Assembly: GCF_003789055.1 (NCBI RefSeq)
Contig: NZ_ML119081.1
Location: 62,001-126,000, forward strand
DNA: 64,000 bases
DNA from: Histidinibacterium lentulum
GTDB taxonomy: Bacteria > Pseudomonadota > Alphaproteobacteria > Rhodobacterales > Rhodobacteraceae
Reading direction: 5' to 3'
Shown piece by piece: positions 24,989 to 34,035 of this stretch (the stretch's first letter is position 1; every line of letters begins with the position of its first letter). The notes beneath the pieces were generated by a model. It was not told the DNA's origin. It saw only the letters and a program-made list of their open reading frames with translations, and did not search any database. Position numbers and translations under genes: made by a program.

Positions 24989-26220
24989 GGGTGCTCGTCG
25001 CGGCGCCGCCCTTTGCCGGGCATCTCGACCGGCTGGTGCCGCTGATCCGGGCAGCGCAGGACGCGGGCCACGGGGTGCGGGTGCTGACCGGGCATGCACG
25101 GCTGTCCTTACTCCAGGCCCGGGGGATCGAGGCCGTGGCGCCGCCCTCGCTGCCCGATGGTGCTCTCGAGCAAATCGCCGAGGGGTTCGGGCGCATCTCG
25201 GGCCGGCCAGGGGCCGCGCTCGCCCAGCTGCGGGCCAACTTCGACCTCCTGCCCGCCCTGACCGCGGACCTCTGCGCGGAACTCGAGGTGTGGCGGGCCG
25301 ATGTGCTGGTCGCCGACAGCGTGGCGCTGATGGCGGGGCCTGCGGCGGCGCGCACCGGCGTTCCCTGGATCACCACCGTCGCCTCGCCCCTGTCGCTCCA
25401 TACCTCGGGGGGCACACCCGCCTTCATGGGGGGCTGGAACCCGCCCCGGGGCTGGCCCGGGCGGGTGCGGGACGGTCTCGGGCGGATGGCGCAGGATGCC
25501 GCGCGCGAGGCGGTCTTTGCTCTGATGCGCGCCCGCCTGCCGCCCGAACTGGCGCGGCCCTTCAGGCCGGACGGGAGCGAGACGATCTATTCGCCGCAGG
25601 CGATCCTCGGCTTCGGGATGACCGAGCTCGAGTTTCCGCGGGACTGGCCCGCCGCCTTCGAGATGATCGGGCCCCTCGCCTCGGCGCCGAGCTTCGATCC
25701 GCCCCCCGATCTGCCCGATGCGCGGCGGGCGGTCTTCGCCACCCTCGGCACGCACCTGCATTGGGCGCGGGCGGCGTGGCGCGGGGGGCTCGAGCGGCTC
25801 GCCCGGGACAGGCCCCGCTGGCTGATCGTCGCGTCCGAGGGGCGGATGGCGGGCGGTGCGGAGGCCCGGACGGGACCGCCGAACCTGATCACCGTCCCGC
25901 GCCTGTGCTACCGGCGCGACCTGCCGCGCTTCGACGCGGTGATCCACCACGGCGGCTCGGGCATCGCCCTTTCCGCCATCGCCGCGGGCCTTCCGAGCCT
26001 TGTTGTCCCCCATGATTTCGACCAGGCCGACATGGCCGCCCGCATCGCCTGGCACGGGCTCGGCCTCAGGGCGCGCAGCCTGGCGGGCGCGGCGCGGTCC
26101 CTCGACCGGCTGATGGGGGAGGAGTGGCCCGCCTTGCCCAGGTTCGCCGAGGCGGCGGCGCGCTATCGCCCGGAGGAGCGCTTTCTCGCCGCGCTGGCAC
26201 GCGTCACGGGCTCCGCATGA
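24985..26220 (+). CDS. UDP-glycosyltransferase-like enzyme (GT1 family)
   Basis: 411 residues from GTG 24985, overlapping the previous stop as GTGA. N-terminal Rossmann start VRVLVAAPPFAGHLDRLVPL has the AxxxxGH of glycosyltransferases acting on lipophilic or natural-product acceptors. The C-terminal donor domain has VFATLGTHLHW, VPRLCYRRDLPRFDAVIHHG and GSGIALSAIAAGLPSLVVPH, matching the GT1 HHGGxGT-like and DQ-binding motif (here HDFDQ). Probably transfers a sugar onto the product built by the other enzymes. Its 3' end overlaps the convergent adenylate-forming gene by 17 bases. Confidence 0.85.
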   Translation: MRVLVAAPPFAGHLDRLVPLIRAAQDAGHGVRVLTGHARLSLLQARGIEAVAPPSLPDGALEQIAEGFGRISGRPGAALAQLRANFDLLPALTADLCAELEVWRADVLVADSVALMAGPAAARTGVPWITTVASPLSLHTSGGTPAFMGGWNPPRGWPGRVRDGLGRMAQDAAREAVFALMRARLPPELARPFRPDGSETIYSPQAILGFGMTELEFPRDWPAAFEMIGPLASAPSFDPPPDLPDARRAVFATLGTHLHWARAAWRGGLERLARDRPRWLIVASEGRMAGGAEARTGPPNLITVPRLCYRRDLPRFDAVIHHGGSGIALSAIAAGLPSLVVPHDFDQADMAARIAWHGLGLRARSLAGAARSLDRLMGEEWPALPRFAEAAARYRPEERFLAALARVTGSA

Positions 26221-27382
26221 CGCGTCTCAGCTTGGTGGTCTCGGGCGGGGCGAGGCGGGCGACCTGCAAGGTGACGGCGCGCCCCAGCAGGGTCTCGAGG
26301 GCGACGCGCGGGCCCGCGGTCTCGCTGCCCGGGGGGAGCGTCAGCACCGGGGTCTCGTCCCCGACCTGTGCCAGCCGGAAGTCGCGCGCGCCCGCGCCCA
26401 GCACCGCGTCGCGCAGGACGTCGGGCGCGATCCCGCCGATCCGGTCGGCGACACGCCCCGCCACGACCACGGCCCTCAGCGGAGAACCGCAGGGACAGGA
26501 CACGAGCCGCACGAGATCGCCGGTCCGGTAGCGCGCCATCACCTGAGCGCGCCGGGTGAAATCGGTGACGACGGGCTCGAGGGTGCCGTCGCCCGCCTCG
26601 GTAAGCTCGACATGCACGCGATCCTCGGCCAGGTGCAGCGTCCCGTGACCGCAGCTGACCGCGAAGAGCCCCTCGGTGGCCATGTAGATCTCGCCCAGCC
26701 GGGCGGCGGGAAATCCGGCCCGGATCGCCGCGCGCTCGGGCGGGTCCAGCACCTCTGCGGCGGCATAGATCCGGCGGGGGGAGAGGCGCGCGCGGCGCCC
26801 CGCCAGCCAGCCGAGGTAACGGGGCGGCGCCACGAGGACATCGGGAGCGAAGCCCTCGAGCGCGGGCAGGGTCGCGGAGAACCCTGCGCCCAGCGAGACG
26901 AAGCACAGGGGCAGGGCGCGCCCGTCGCCCGCGGCATCGTAGAGCGCCGAGCCCCGGGGCAGGGCCACCGCCACGCGGGGGCGGCGCAGCGCCTCGAGGC
27001 CCAGCGTCTTGGCGAGGATCGTGCCGAGCCAGATGAACCGTTCGGCCTCGGAGATCAGGTAGGGCATCCGGACGCCCGAGGTGGTGCCCGTGCTCAGCCC
27101 GACATGGTGACCGGGCGGCGGCGCGGCGCGGCCCTCGGCCATGGCGGTCGCTGCTTCCGCCGTCAGACCCAGGCGGTTATGCGCGGCAAAGCCCGCCATC
27201 AGGGCCGCGCGATCCATGATGGGCAGGTCCTGAAGCCCCTCCACCCCCGCGGTCTGCCTCAGCCAGCGCCGCATCCGCCGCGCCTGCCAGGCCTCGAGCC
27301 GCGCACGGTCGCTGAAGAGGGCGGCGCGCGTCAGGGTCGCGGCGCAGGCACCGAGGGCAATGGCCGCCCCGCGCAGGGTCAC
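26204..27382 (-). CDS. Adenylate-forming enzyme, F390-synthetase/PaaK-like
   Basis: 392 residues from GTG 27382, overlapping the upstream stop as GTGA. The phosphate-binding loop GLSTGTTSGVRMPYL lies at 95-109. Later motifs IYMATEGLFAVSCG (aromatic/acyl pocket and the ATEG) and YRTGDLVRL are typical of the superfamily, and VVVAGRVADRIGG matches the GRxxD hinge. Compact relatives are annotated as coenzyme F390 synthetase-related adenylate-forming proteins. Expected to activate a carboxylate as an acyl adenylate. Third gene of the minus arm, after the ketosynthase and the metallo-hydrolase. Its acceptor (CoA, ACP or internal hydroxyl) is unknown. Confidence 0.8.
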   Translation of the reverse strand: MTLRGAAIALGACAATLTRAALFSDRARLEAWQARRMRRWLRQTAGVEGLQDLPIMDRAALMAGFAAHNRLGLTAEAATAMAEGRAAPPPGHHVGLSTGTTSGVRMPYLISEAERFIWLGTILAKTLGLEALRRPRVAVALPRGSALYDAAGDGRALPLCFVSLGAGFSATLPALEGFAPDVLVAPPRYLGWLAGRRARLSPRRIYAAAEVLDPPERAAIRAGFPAARLGEIYMATEGLFAVSCGHGTLHLAEDRVHVELTEAGDGTLEPVVTDFTRRAQVMARYRTGDLVRLVSCPCGSPLRAVVVAGRVADRIGGIAPDVLRDAVLGAGARDFRLAQVGDETPVLTLPPGSETAGPRVALETLLGRAVTLQVARLAPPETTKLRRVMRSP

Positions 27383-28143
27383 GCGGTGAAGTCCGGCACG
27401 GGCGCGGGATCGTGGCACAGGACCACGCGCCCCCCCGCGGCGGCGAAGGCCCTGACCCGGGCGAGGCTCTCCATCGCGGCGCGCGCATCGGCATAGATCG
27501 CCCGCGCGGGTCCCCGCGGCGGGCGATCCTCGGCGATGGCGGGCCAGACCCATTGCACGTCGGCGGCATAAAGGACGGGCGGATCGAAGGCCGGGAACAG
27601 CAGGCCCGAATGCCCCTCGGCATGGCCCGGAAGCGGCAGCGACAGGACCGAGCCGTCCCCCAGCACATCCCGTCCCCGCCCCAGCCCGAAGGGCAGGGGC
27701 TGGTTTCCCTCCAGGTCCTCCACGGCGTCCGGCAGGAGTTCCGCCATCAGCCCGTGCCTGAGCGCGCGCCAGGGGTGGTGCCGCGCATGGGCAAGGGCGC
27801 GGGCGGGCCCATGGACGGGAACGCCGGAGAGGCCCCGGACCGCGCCGACGTGATCCGCATGGAGGTGCGACAGGATGACGGCGGCGGGCGCCCGGCCATC
27901 CAGAACCGCAAGGGGCGCGCGGCCTTCGTCGATCCGGGGCCTCAGGAGCGCGCGGTAGATCCTCAGCGCCGCGCTCTCCCGGGGCGCGCGGTCCGGCCAG
28001 CCCGCGTCGATCAGGACCGGCGCCCGGCCGGGCCGCTCCAGAACGCCGAAGCGCACCGCGAGATCGACGCGGCCGCGTCCACCGGCCAGCACCAGCCGCT
28101 CGGGCACCGGAATGCGGGCATGGACATGAAAGCTCAGCCGCAT
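27379..28143 (-). CDS. Metallo-beta-lactamase-fold hydrolase
   Basis: 254 residues, ATG 28143. The zinc-binding HxHxDH motif is at 93-98 (SHLHADHVGAV); a later PLPGHAEGHSGLLF provides the third histidine and ADVQWVW the bridging Asp region. The protein resembles quorum-quenching lactonases and glyoxalase-II-like thioesterases in layout. In a cluster with a ketosynthase and acyl-activating enzyme it may hydrolyse a thioester or lactone intermediate, or give self-protection. Overlaps the ketosynthase stop by 10 bases and the next start by GTGA. Confidence 0.85.
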   Translation of the reverse strand: MRLSFHVHARIPVPERLVLAGGRGRVDLAVRFGVLERPGRAPVLIDAGWPDRAPRESAALRIYRALLRPRIDEGRAPLAVLDGRAPAAVILSHLHADHVGAVRGLSGVPVHGPARALAHARHHPWRALRHGLMAELLPDAVEDLEGNQPLPFGLGRGRDVLGDGSVLSLPLPGHAEGHSGLLFPAFDPPVLYAADVQWVWPAIAEDRPPRGPARAIYADARAAMESLARVRAFAAAGGRVVLCHDPAPVPDFTA

Positions 28144-29120
28144 GGCGCCGCCTCGAGAATTCCCGCTCCGAAGGTGACCCCGGCGGCGGTCCCCAGCATC
28201 AGCACCCTGGCGCCGGGCGCGATGCGGCCTTCGCGCCGCGCGTGGTCCAGCGTCACGGGCAGCGAGGCCGCGACCTGGTTGCCGTGGGTGGCGGAGAGGT
28301 CCACCAGCCGGTCCTCGGGAACCTTCAGGGCGCGGACCATCAGGCGCAGGGCGGCGGGGCTGGCCTGATGCGGAAGGACGAGGTCGATCTCCTCCATGGT
28401 CAGGCCCGCCTGCTCCAGCGTCCGGGAAACGAAGGCGCCGAACCGGCGGCGGGTCAGGGCAAAGAGCGCAGGACCGTCCATGGCGAAGTGCAGCGCGTGG
28501 GGCGGGGCCAAAGCCCCGAGGCGGGTGCCGCCGGCGGGCAGCCCGGCGGCCTCGTAACCCGAGGGGTGGGTGCTGAGCGCGATCGGTCCGAGCCTCAGCC
28601 CGCCCGCGCCGGAGCCCACCACGGCGGCCCCCGCGCCGTCCCCGAAGAGCCCCGCCGTCGCCGGGTCGCGCCAGTCGAGGTTGTCGCTCACCTTCTCGGA
28701 GGCCACGACGAGGACGTGGCTCCACCGGCCCGTCTCCACCATCGCCGCCGCGTGCTGAAGCGCGGCGAGGAAACCCAGGCAGGTCGCGCCGACGTCGTAG
28801 GCGGCGACCGCCCCGTCGCCCAGTCCCAGGGCGAGCTGCACCAGGGGCGCCGTCGCGGGGATCGTCTGATAGGGCACGGCGGCGGCGTGCAGGATCGCGT
28901 CGAGCCTCCCCGCCTCCAGCCCCGCGTCGGCCAGCGCCGCCCGCCCCGCCTCGGCCGCAAGCTCCACCTGGTCCCGGCCGATGGCGCGGGGCCGCAGGTG
29001 GACGCCGGTCGCCTCCGCGACATGCCCGGGAGGGAGGTCATGGTAGCGGTCGAGCGTGGCGCTGGCGACCGGGGCGAGGCTTGCGGCGCGGCCCGTACCG
29101 AGGATCGATGCTGTGGCCAT
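28134..29120 (-). CDS. Ketosynthase III (FabH/OleA-like thiolase superfamily)
   Basis: 328 residues from ATG 29120 (MATASILGTGRAASLAPVAS). The triad is visible: Cys114 in VGATCLGFLAAL, His251 in VLPHQASPAAL, Asn281 in HGNQVAASLPV. Predicted to form a carbon-carbon bond by Claisen condensation of acyl thioesters, or to transfer an acyl group. The segment TIPATAPLVQLALGLGDG preceding the Cys strand resembles the OleA loop, but the residue before PATA is Ile, where from memory OleA has a catalytic Glu. First gene of the minus arm; the three genes overlap and form one transcript. The frame is open far upstream on the strand opposite malQ, which I regard as shadow. Confidence 0.88.
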   Translation of the reverse strand: MATASILGTGRAASLAPVASATLDRYHDLPPGHVAEATGVHLRPRAIGRDQVELAAEAGRAALADAGLEAGRLDAILHAAAVPYQTIPATAPLVQLALGLGDGAVAAYDVGATCLGFLAALQHAAAMVETGRWSHVLVVASEKVSDNLDWRDPATAGLFGDGAGAAVVGSGAGGLRLGPIALSTHPSGYEAAGLPAGGTRLGALAPPHALHFAMDGPALFALTRRRFGAFVSRTLEQAGLTMEEIDLVLPHQASPAALRLMVRALKVPEDRLVDLSATHGNQVAASLPVTLDHARREGRIAPGARVLMLGTAAGVTFGAGILEAAPCG

Positions 29121-29393
29121 GGCGCGCCCTCCGCCGCGACCGACCCCGCGGCCTGACGCACAGAGATAAGGCCCGGCGCGCCACGCTGTAAAGCGGCGCC
29201 TGAGGTCTCCGCGTTCCGATGGCGGGCCTGCCGGCCCTGTCCTGGACGGGGACACACCCGCCGCAGGCCGGAGGTATCGCGCCCAGGTCCCCCGCGAGGA
29301 ACAAGAGCGGCAGCGGGTCTGTTGTCGATCAGGACCGGAAGACAGGGGGCGGGGCTTGCACACTATCACGGACTGCACGATCCGGAAGATTCC

Positions 29394-31538
29394 ATGAGCG
29401 CGCTCGAGCGGCTCATGGAGAGGATCGGCATCGAACCGGGCTTCGAGGACGCCCTCGGTGCCAGCCGCCCCACCGACCCGGATGTGGCCCGCAGTCTCGC
29501 CCGGGAACTGGGCTTTCCGGCAGCCGACGAGCGCGAAGCTCGAAGGACGCTGGCGAGGCTCGACGCGGAGGCGGCGCAAAGACCCCTGCCGCCGGTGATC
29601 GTGACGACCTGTCCGGGCGGGCGCCTCGATCTTCCTGCGGACGGCGCGCGCCGGGGCCGGACGTGGACGCTCCTCGACGGAGAGACGGAGGTGACCCGCA
29701 GGACTGCGCCGGACGGTGAGAGCGTCGCCCTCGATGTGCCGGAGGCCCTCGGCCGTTACCGCCTGCGCCTCGACATGGAGGGGCGCGACCCCGCCGAGAC
29801 CGTCCTGATGGTGGCGCCGGACGCCTGTTGGACCCCGCCGGCGCTCGCGGAGGACGGGAAGATCTGGGGCGTCTCCGTGCAGCTCTATCTTCTGAGATCG
29901 GCCCGGAACTGGGGCATCGGCGATTTCACCGATCTGGCGCGGTTCGTGGAAATCGCCGCAGATTGGGGGGCCGACATGATCGGGCTGAACCCTCTCAACG
30001 CCGGGTTCCTCGACGATCCCGACCATGCGAGCCCCTATTCTCCGGCCAGCCGCCTGTTTCTCAACGTGCTCTACATCGATGTCGGCGCCGTGCCCCGCTT
30101 CGGGACCGATCCCGCCGTGCGCGCACAGGTCGAGGATCCGGAGTTCCGGCGCAGGCTCGAGGCCTGCCGCGCGGCGGATCTGGTGGACTATTCCGGTGTG
30201 GCCGCACTCAAGGTGCCGGTTCTGGAGGCGCTTCACCGGGCGTTCCGCGACGGCGCGTCCGCGCGCGAGCAGGAGGATTTCGCCGCCTTCCGACGCGAGA
30301 GGGGGCAGGCGCTGGAACGGTTCTGCCGGTTCTCCGCCCTCCGCGCGCATTTCGCCGCACAGACCCCGGCCCGGGCGGACTGGCGGACCTGGCCCGCGCC
30401 GTTCCGGGACTGCCGCTCGGACGAGATCGCGCGGTTTGCCGCGGATCACGCCGGGCGGATCGAGTTCCACGCCTGGATGCAGTGGATCGCCGAGGGCCAG
30501 CTGGCACGGGCCGCGGCCGAAACGGAGCGGCGTGGCATGGCGGTCGGCCTCTACCGCGACCTGGCCGTCGGGGCCGACGCGGCCGGGGCCGAGAGCTGGT
30601 CGAACCCCGAGGCGGTTCTGTCGGGGCTGCAGATCGGCGCGCCGCCCGACATGCTCAATCCCGCGGGGCAGAACTGGGTCCTGCCGCCCTTCGACCCCAA
30701 CGCGCTGCGGCAGGAGGCCCATGCGAGCTATGCCGACCTCGTGCGCGCCAACATGCGACATGCCGGGGGACTCCGGATCGACCATGTGATGGCCCTGCAG
30801 CATCTCTACCTCATTCCGGAGGGACACCCCCCGACCAAGGGCGCCTATGTGACCTATCCCATGGAGGAACTGCTCGCGGTTCTGGCTCTCGAAAGCCACG
30901 AGCGGCCCTGCCTGATCGTGGGAGAGGACCTCGGCACCGTGCCCGAGGGCTTTCGCGAGCGGATGGCGGAAGCCCGGGTGCTGTCCTACCGGATCGCAAT
31001 GTTCGAGCGGGACGAGAAGGGAGCCTTCGTGCCGCCCGGGGACTATCCCCGCGCCGCGCTGGCCATGCTGGGCAGCCACGACCTCGCGACGCTCCGCGGC
31101 TGGTGGGAATCGCGCGACATCGATCTCAAGGCCCGGCATGGACTCTATGCCTCGAAGGACGAAGAGGGGCGGCAGCGCGCGCAGCGGGAAGAGGAACACG
31201 CGGCGTTCGTCGCGGCGCTGGAGGACGCAGGACTGCTGGACGCCGGGGAGATCCTGCCCTCGGAGCCGTTCGGCCCGCGCATCGCCGCGGCCGCGCACGG
31301 GTTCCTGGGGCTGGCCAGGTCGGGCCTCGCGGTGGCGCAGCTCGAGGATCTGCTCGACCAAGCGGAGCAGGTGAACCTGCCCGGGACCGTCGAGGCGCAT
31401 CCGAACTGGCGTCTGCGTTACCGGCTGCCGCTCGAGAGCCTCGCGGAGGACGCCGGCGCCCTCGCGCGGATCGAGGCGCTGAAGGCTGCCCGCGCCGGTG
31501 CGGCGGAGGCCACGAGGGATTCTCCGGATCCGGCCTGA
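29394..31538 (+). CDS. malQ: 4-alpha-glucanotransferase (amylomaltase)
   Basis: 714-residue GH77 enzyme that transfers maltooligosaccharide units between alpha-1,4-glucans, in the cytoplasm. N-terminal about 150 residues are a beta-rich extra domain. The catalytic barrel begins IWGVSVQLYLLRSARNWGIG. Catalytic motifs: GLRIDHVMALQHLY (nucleophile Asp), IVGEDLGTVPEGF (acid/base region), and LGSHDLATLRGWW (transition-state Asp). ATG 29394 is preceded by GGAAG. It stands alone between the biosynthetic cluster and ion transporters and ends in a hairpin that begins within its last codons. Confidence 0.93.
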   Translation: MSALERLMERIGIEPGFEDALGASRPTDPDVARSLARELGFPAADEREARRTLARLDAEAAQRPLPPVIVTTCPGGRLDLPADGARRGRTWTLLDGETEVTRRTAPDGESVALDVPEALGRYRLRLDMEGRDPAETVLMVAPDACWTPPALAEDGKIWGVSVQLYLLRSARNWGIGDFTDLARFVEIAADWGADMIGLNPLNAGFLDDPDHASPYSPASRLFLNVLYIDVGAVPRFGTDPAVRAQVEDPEFRRRLEACRAADLVDYSGVAALKVPVLEALHRAFRDGASAREQEDFAAFRRERGQALERFCRFSALRAHFAAQTPARADWRTWPAPFRDCRSDEIARFAADHAGRIEFHAWMQWIAEGQLARAAAETERRGMAVGLYRDLAVGADAAGAESWSNPEAVLSGLQIGAPPDMLNPAGQNWVLPPFDPNALRQEAHASYADLVRANMRHAGGLRIDHVMALQHLYLIPEGHPPTKGAYVTYPMEELLAVLALESHERPCLIVGEDLGTVPEGFRERMAEARVLSYRIAMFERDEKGAFVPPGDYPRAALAMLGSHDLATLRGWWESRDIDLKARHGLYASKDEEGRQRAQREEEHAAFVAALEDAGLLDAGEILPSEPFGPRIAAAAHGFLGLARSGLAVAQLEDLLDQAEQVNLPGTVEAHPNWRLRYRLPLESLAEDAGALARIEALKAARAGAAEATRDSPDPA

Positions 31539-31569
31539 CGCGCCCGCCGCTCCGCGTGGCCGGATCCGG
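31524..31569 (+). terminator. Hairpin terminator overlapping the malQ stop
   Basis: CCGGATCCGGCC (31524-31535) pairs perfectly with GGCCGGATCCGG (31558-31569). The 22-base loop contains the malQ stop codon. No T-run follows. Confidence 0.6.
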
Positions 31570-32114
31570 GCCCTGCCGGCCGCGACGGCGTCAGGTTCCC
31601 GGCGCGCGGTGCCCCGCCCGGCCTCGCTGCGCGGGCCGGGTCCGGTCGCTCGACAGCGGCGAAGGTCCGGCGACGTGAGGACCGGTGCCCCGCGAACGCC
31701 CGACCTGTCCGGCGGGACCTGGCGCAAGATGCCGCGCGAAAAAAAGAAATCCGCGGGCGCGGATTGAAAGAGACGGGCCGATCGCCACCTCTCGCAAGCC
31801 CGGGCGCCGGGCCCCGTGACCGCCGCAGGGCGCGACGGGACCGCGCCGCGGGCGGACCTCTCGGGACGCGTCAGATGAACCTCCTCCTAGTCGATCCTCC
31901 GGGCAAACCTCCCTGGGCCCCGCCGCGCTCTTCCGCACCGCAGGGCGGCTGAGAGCGGCCGGAGGGGTCCGCCGCCGCGCGGACCCACCGACAATGGGCA
32001 CCGGGGAACCGCGTCGACGCCGCCCCTGTTGGCCCGGAACCAGGACCCGGCCGGTGCCGCGGGCCCGCAACGGGCAATCAAGACCCCGGCGAGGGGACAT
32101 ATGGAGAAACTTGA
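31570..32114. other. Gene-free GC-rich intergenic region
   Basis: 545 bases between malQ and the cation antiporter gene. Open frames here are Arg/Pro/Gly-rich and lack domains. A single A-rich run at about 31738-31750 and a short palindrome CCGCG-GG-CGCGG next to it are the only notable points. Confidence 0.4.
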
Positions 32115-33098
32115 ATGACGGACGTGGTTCTGCCCCTGATCGGGGGGCTGGTGCTGCTCATCGCGGGCGGGGAATTCCTCGTGAGGGGCGCCGTGAACAT
32201 CGCCACCCGCCTCGGCGTGTCGCCGCTGGTGATCGGGCTCACGCTGGTGGGGTTCGGAACATCGACGCCGGAGCTCGTCACTTCGGTGCAGGCGGCGCTG
32301 GCCGATGCGCCGGGCATCGCCTACGGCAACATCGTCGGTTCGAACATCGCGAACATCCTGCTGATCGTCGGGATCGCGGCGCTGCTCGCGCCGATCGCGG
32401 TGGCCTCGTCCGCGCTGAAGCGGGACGGGCTCGTGATGGTCTCGGCCGCAGTGATCTTCGCGGGACTGGCGGCGGTGATGCCGATGGGGCGCGTTGCGGG
32501 GGCGCTCTTCGTTGCGGCGCTCGGTATCTACATCTGGACGGCCTTCCGCCAGGAACGCGTGGCGACGGGGGGCGACCACGGCGCGGTCCATGACAAGAGC
32601 GCCGCGCTGCAGGAGGTCGATCCCGCCCTCGATCCCGGGAAGCCTGTGCAGGCCTCGCTGCCCGTCTCGATCCTGATCGCCGTCGGCGGTCTCGTCCTCG
32701 TGGTGCTGGGCGGCGGATTCCTGGTCGACGGCGCCGTGGCGCTGGCGCGGGGCATGGGCATCTCCGAGACGGTGATCGGCCTGACCATCGTCGCCCTGGG
32801 CACCTCGATGCCGGAACTCGTGACCTCGGTCGTGGCGGGGCTGAAGAAGCAGGGCGACGTCGCCTTCGGCAACATCGTGGGCTCCAACATCTACAACATC
32901 CTCGGGATCGGCGGCTTCACCGCGCTGATCGCCCCGGGCGCGGTTCCAGCGGAGATCGTGACCTTCGACAATCTCGTCATGGTGGGCGTGTCGCTGCTGC
33001 TCCTGCTCGTGGCCTGGACCGGCCTGCGCATCTCTCGGTGGGAAGGGGCGGCCCTGCTCGCGGGCTACGCGGTCTATGTCTTCGTCATCTGGCCCTGA
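32115..33098 (+). CDS. Calcium/sodium antiporter (CaCA family, YrbG-like)
   Basis: 327-residue inner-membrane antiporter. Two inverted half-repeats are clear: GTSTPELVTSVQAAL with YGNIVGSNIANILL in the first, and GTSMPELVTSVVAGLKKQG with FGNIVGSNIYNILG in the second. These alpha repeats hold the acidic residues (PEL) that bind the ions. About ten membrane helices. A hydrophilic loop of about 30 residues (around 150-180) separates the halves. It likely exports Ca2+ in exchange for Na+ or H+. Convergent with the DMT transporter; the stop lies in a shared hairpin. Confidence 0.93.
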   Translation: MTDVVLPLIGGLVLLIAGGEFLVRGAVNIATRLGVSPLVIGLTLVGFGTSTPELVTSVQAALADAPGIAYGNIVGSNIANILLIVGIAALLAPIAVASSALKRDGLVMVSAAVIFAGLAAVMPMGRVAGALFVAALGIYIWTAFRQERVATGGDHGAVHDKSAALQEVDPALDPGKPVQASLPVSILIAVGGLVLVVLGGGFLVDGAVALARGMGISETVIGLTIVALGTSMPELVTSVVAGLKKQGDVAFGNIVGSNIYNILGIGGFTALIAPGAVPAEIVTFDNLVMVGVSLLLLLVAWTGLRISRWEGAALLAGYAVYVFVIWP

Positions 33099-33115
33099 GC
33101 CACTCCGGCTCAGGG
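33093..33115. terminator. Bidirectional terminator shared by two convergent genes
   Basis: CCCTGAGCC (33093-33101) pairs perfectly with GGCTCAGGG (33107-33115), loop ACTCC. The stop codons of both the antiporter (33096-33098) and the DMT gene (33110-33112) are inside the stem. Confidence 0.7.
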
Positions 33116-33982
33116 ACCGACCACCGGCGCGCGGCGCGGGTAGAGCGACAGGGCGAGGCCCGACCCGACGATCAGAAGCGCGCCGAGAAGCATGGTCGGA
33201 CGCGGCACGTCGCCGAAGAACAGGTAGCCGAGGATCATCGCCCAGATCAGGAGGGTGTATTGCAGCGGCGCGATCAGGGTCGCGTCGGCGAGCTTGAGCG
33301 CGCGGTTCACGCTCAGGTGCGCGGTCATCGCCACCACCCCGAGAAGGCCGAGCAGCACCCAGTCCAGCGCTTTGGGCGGCGCCCAGCCGATCGGGGCCGC
33401 GATGGCCCCCGCAACCCCGGCGCCGATCAGCTGCCAGAAGACCAGCGCCGTGTCGGGCGTGCCCCTGAGCGAGCGTCCGGTGATCATCATCAGCGCGAAA
33501 CACATCGTCCCCACGATGGCGGCAGTCGTGGCGACGGGGGAGACCGCGCCCGAGGGGCCGAGGGCGATGATCACGCCGAGAAAGCCCACGATCACCGCGC
33601 CCCAGCGCCAGAGACCCACGCGCTCTCCCAGAAGAAGCGGAGACAGCGCGGCCACATAGATCGGAGAGGCCAGCCACCACGTCATCACATCGGCCAGAGG
33701 CAGGTCGCGCACGGCGAGGTAGAAGCAGAAGACCTCCACCGTGGAAAAGGCCACCCGCAGGGCCTGCAGCCAGGGACGCTCGAGGGAGAAGAGGCGCCGC
33801 GGTCCGAAGGCCCAGACGAAGGGCGCGAGCACGATCAGCGCGGCGAGGCTGCGGATCAGCAGGACCTGCCCGACGCCGTAGCTGGCGACCAGCCATTTGC
33901 CCATGGCGTCATTGAGCGCGAAGAGGAACATCCCCGCGAGCATCAGAAGAAGGCCGAGCGTGGCTCCGGACAGTCGGGTCAT
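33110..33982 (-). CDS. DMT superfamily (EamA) transporter
   Basis: 290 residues with ten predicted membrane helices in two EamA repeats: LLMLAGMFLFALNDAMGKWL opens the first, and GAVSPVATTAAIVGTMCFAL the second. Start ATG 33982. EamA proteins export metabolites or amino acids; the substrate cannot be read from sequence. Same strand as the TRAP operon upstream, but separated from dctP by a strong terminator, so it likely has its own promoter. Confidence 0.88.
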   Translation of the reverse strand: MTRLSGATLGLLLMLAGMFLFALNDAMGKWLVASYGVGQVLLIRSLAALIVLAPFVWAFGPRRLFSLERPWLQALRVAFSTVEVFCFYLAVRDLPLADVMTWWLASPIYVAALSPLLLGERVGLWRWGAVIVGFLGVIIALGPSGAVSPVATTAAIVGTMCFALMMITGRSLRGTPDTALVFWQLIGAGVAGAIAAPIGWAPPKALDWVLLGLLGVVAMTAHLSVNRALKLADATLIAPLQYTLLIWAMILGYLFFGDVPRPTMLLGALLIVGSGLALSLYPRRAPVVGP

Positions 33983-34035
33983 CGTGGGGTCTGTGCTGAA
34001 AGGTCGCCGCAGGGGCAGGACGAAGGGCCGGAGGT

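Noticed and set aside
29121-31727. N-terminal extension of the ketosynthase frame by over 850 codons
   Set aside because: The extension lies opposite malQ and has no domain. The ketosynthase fold starts normally at ATG 29120.
31570-32114. Small plus-strand gene reading MNLLLVDPPGKPPW near 31874
   Set aside because: It is short, Pro/Arg-rich and has no ribosome binding site or recognisable family.
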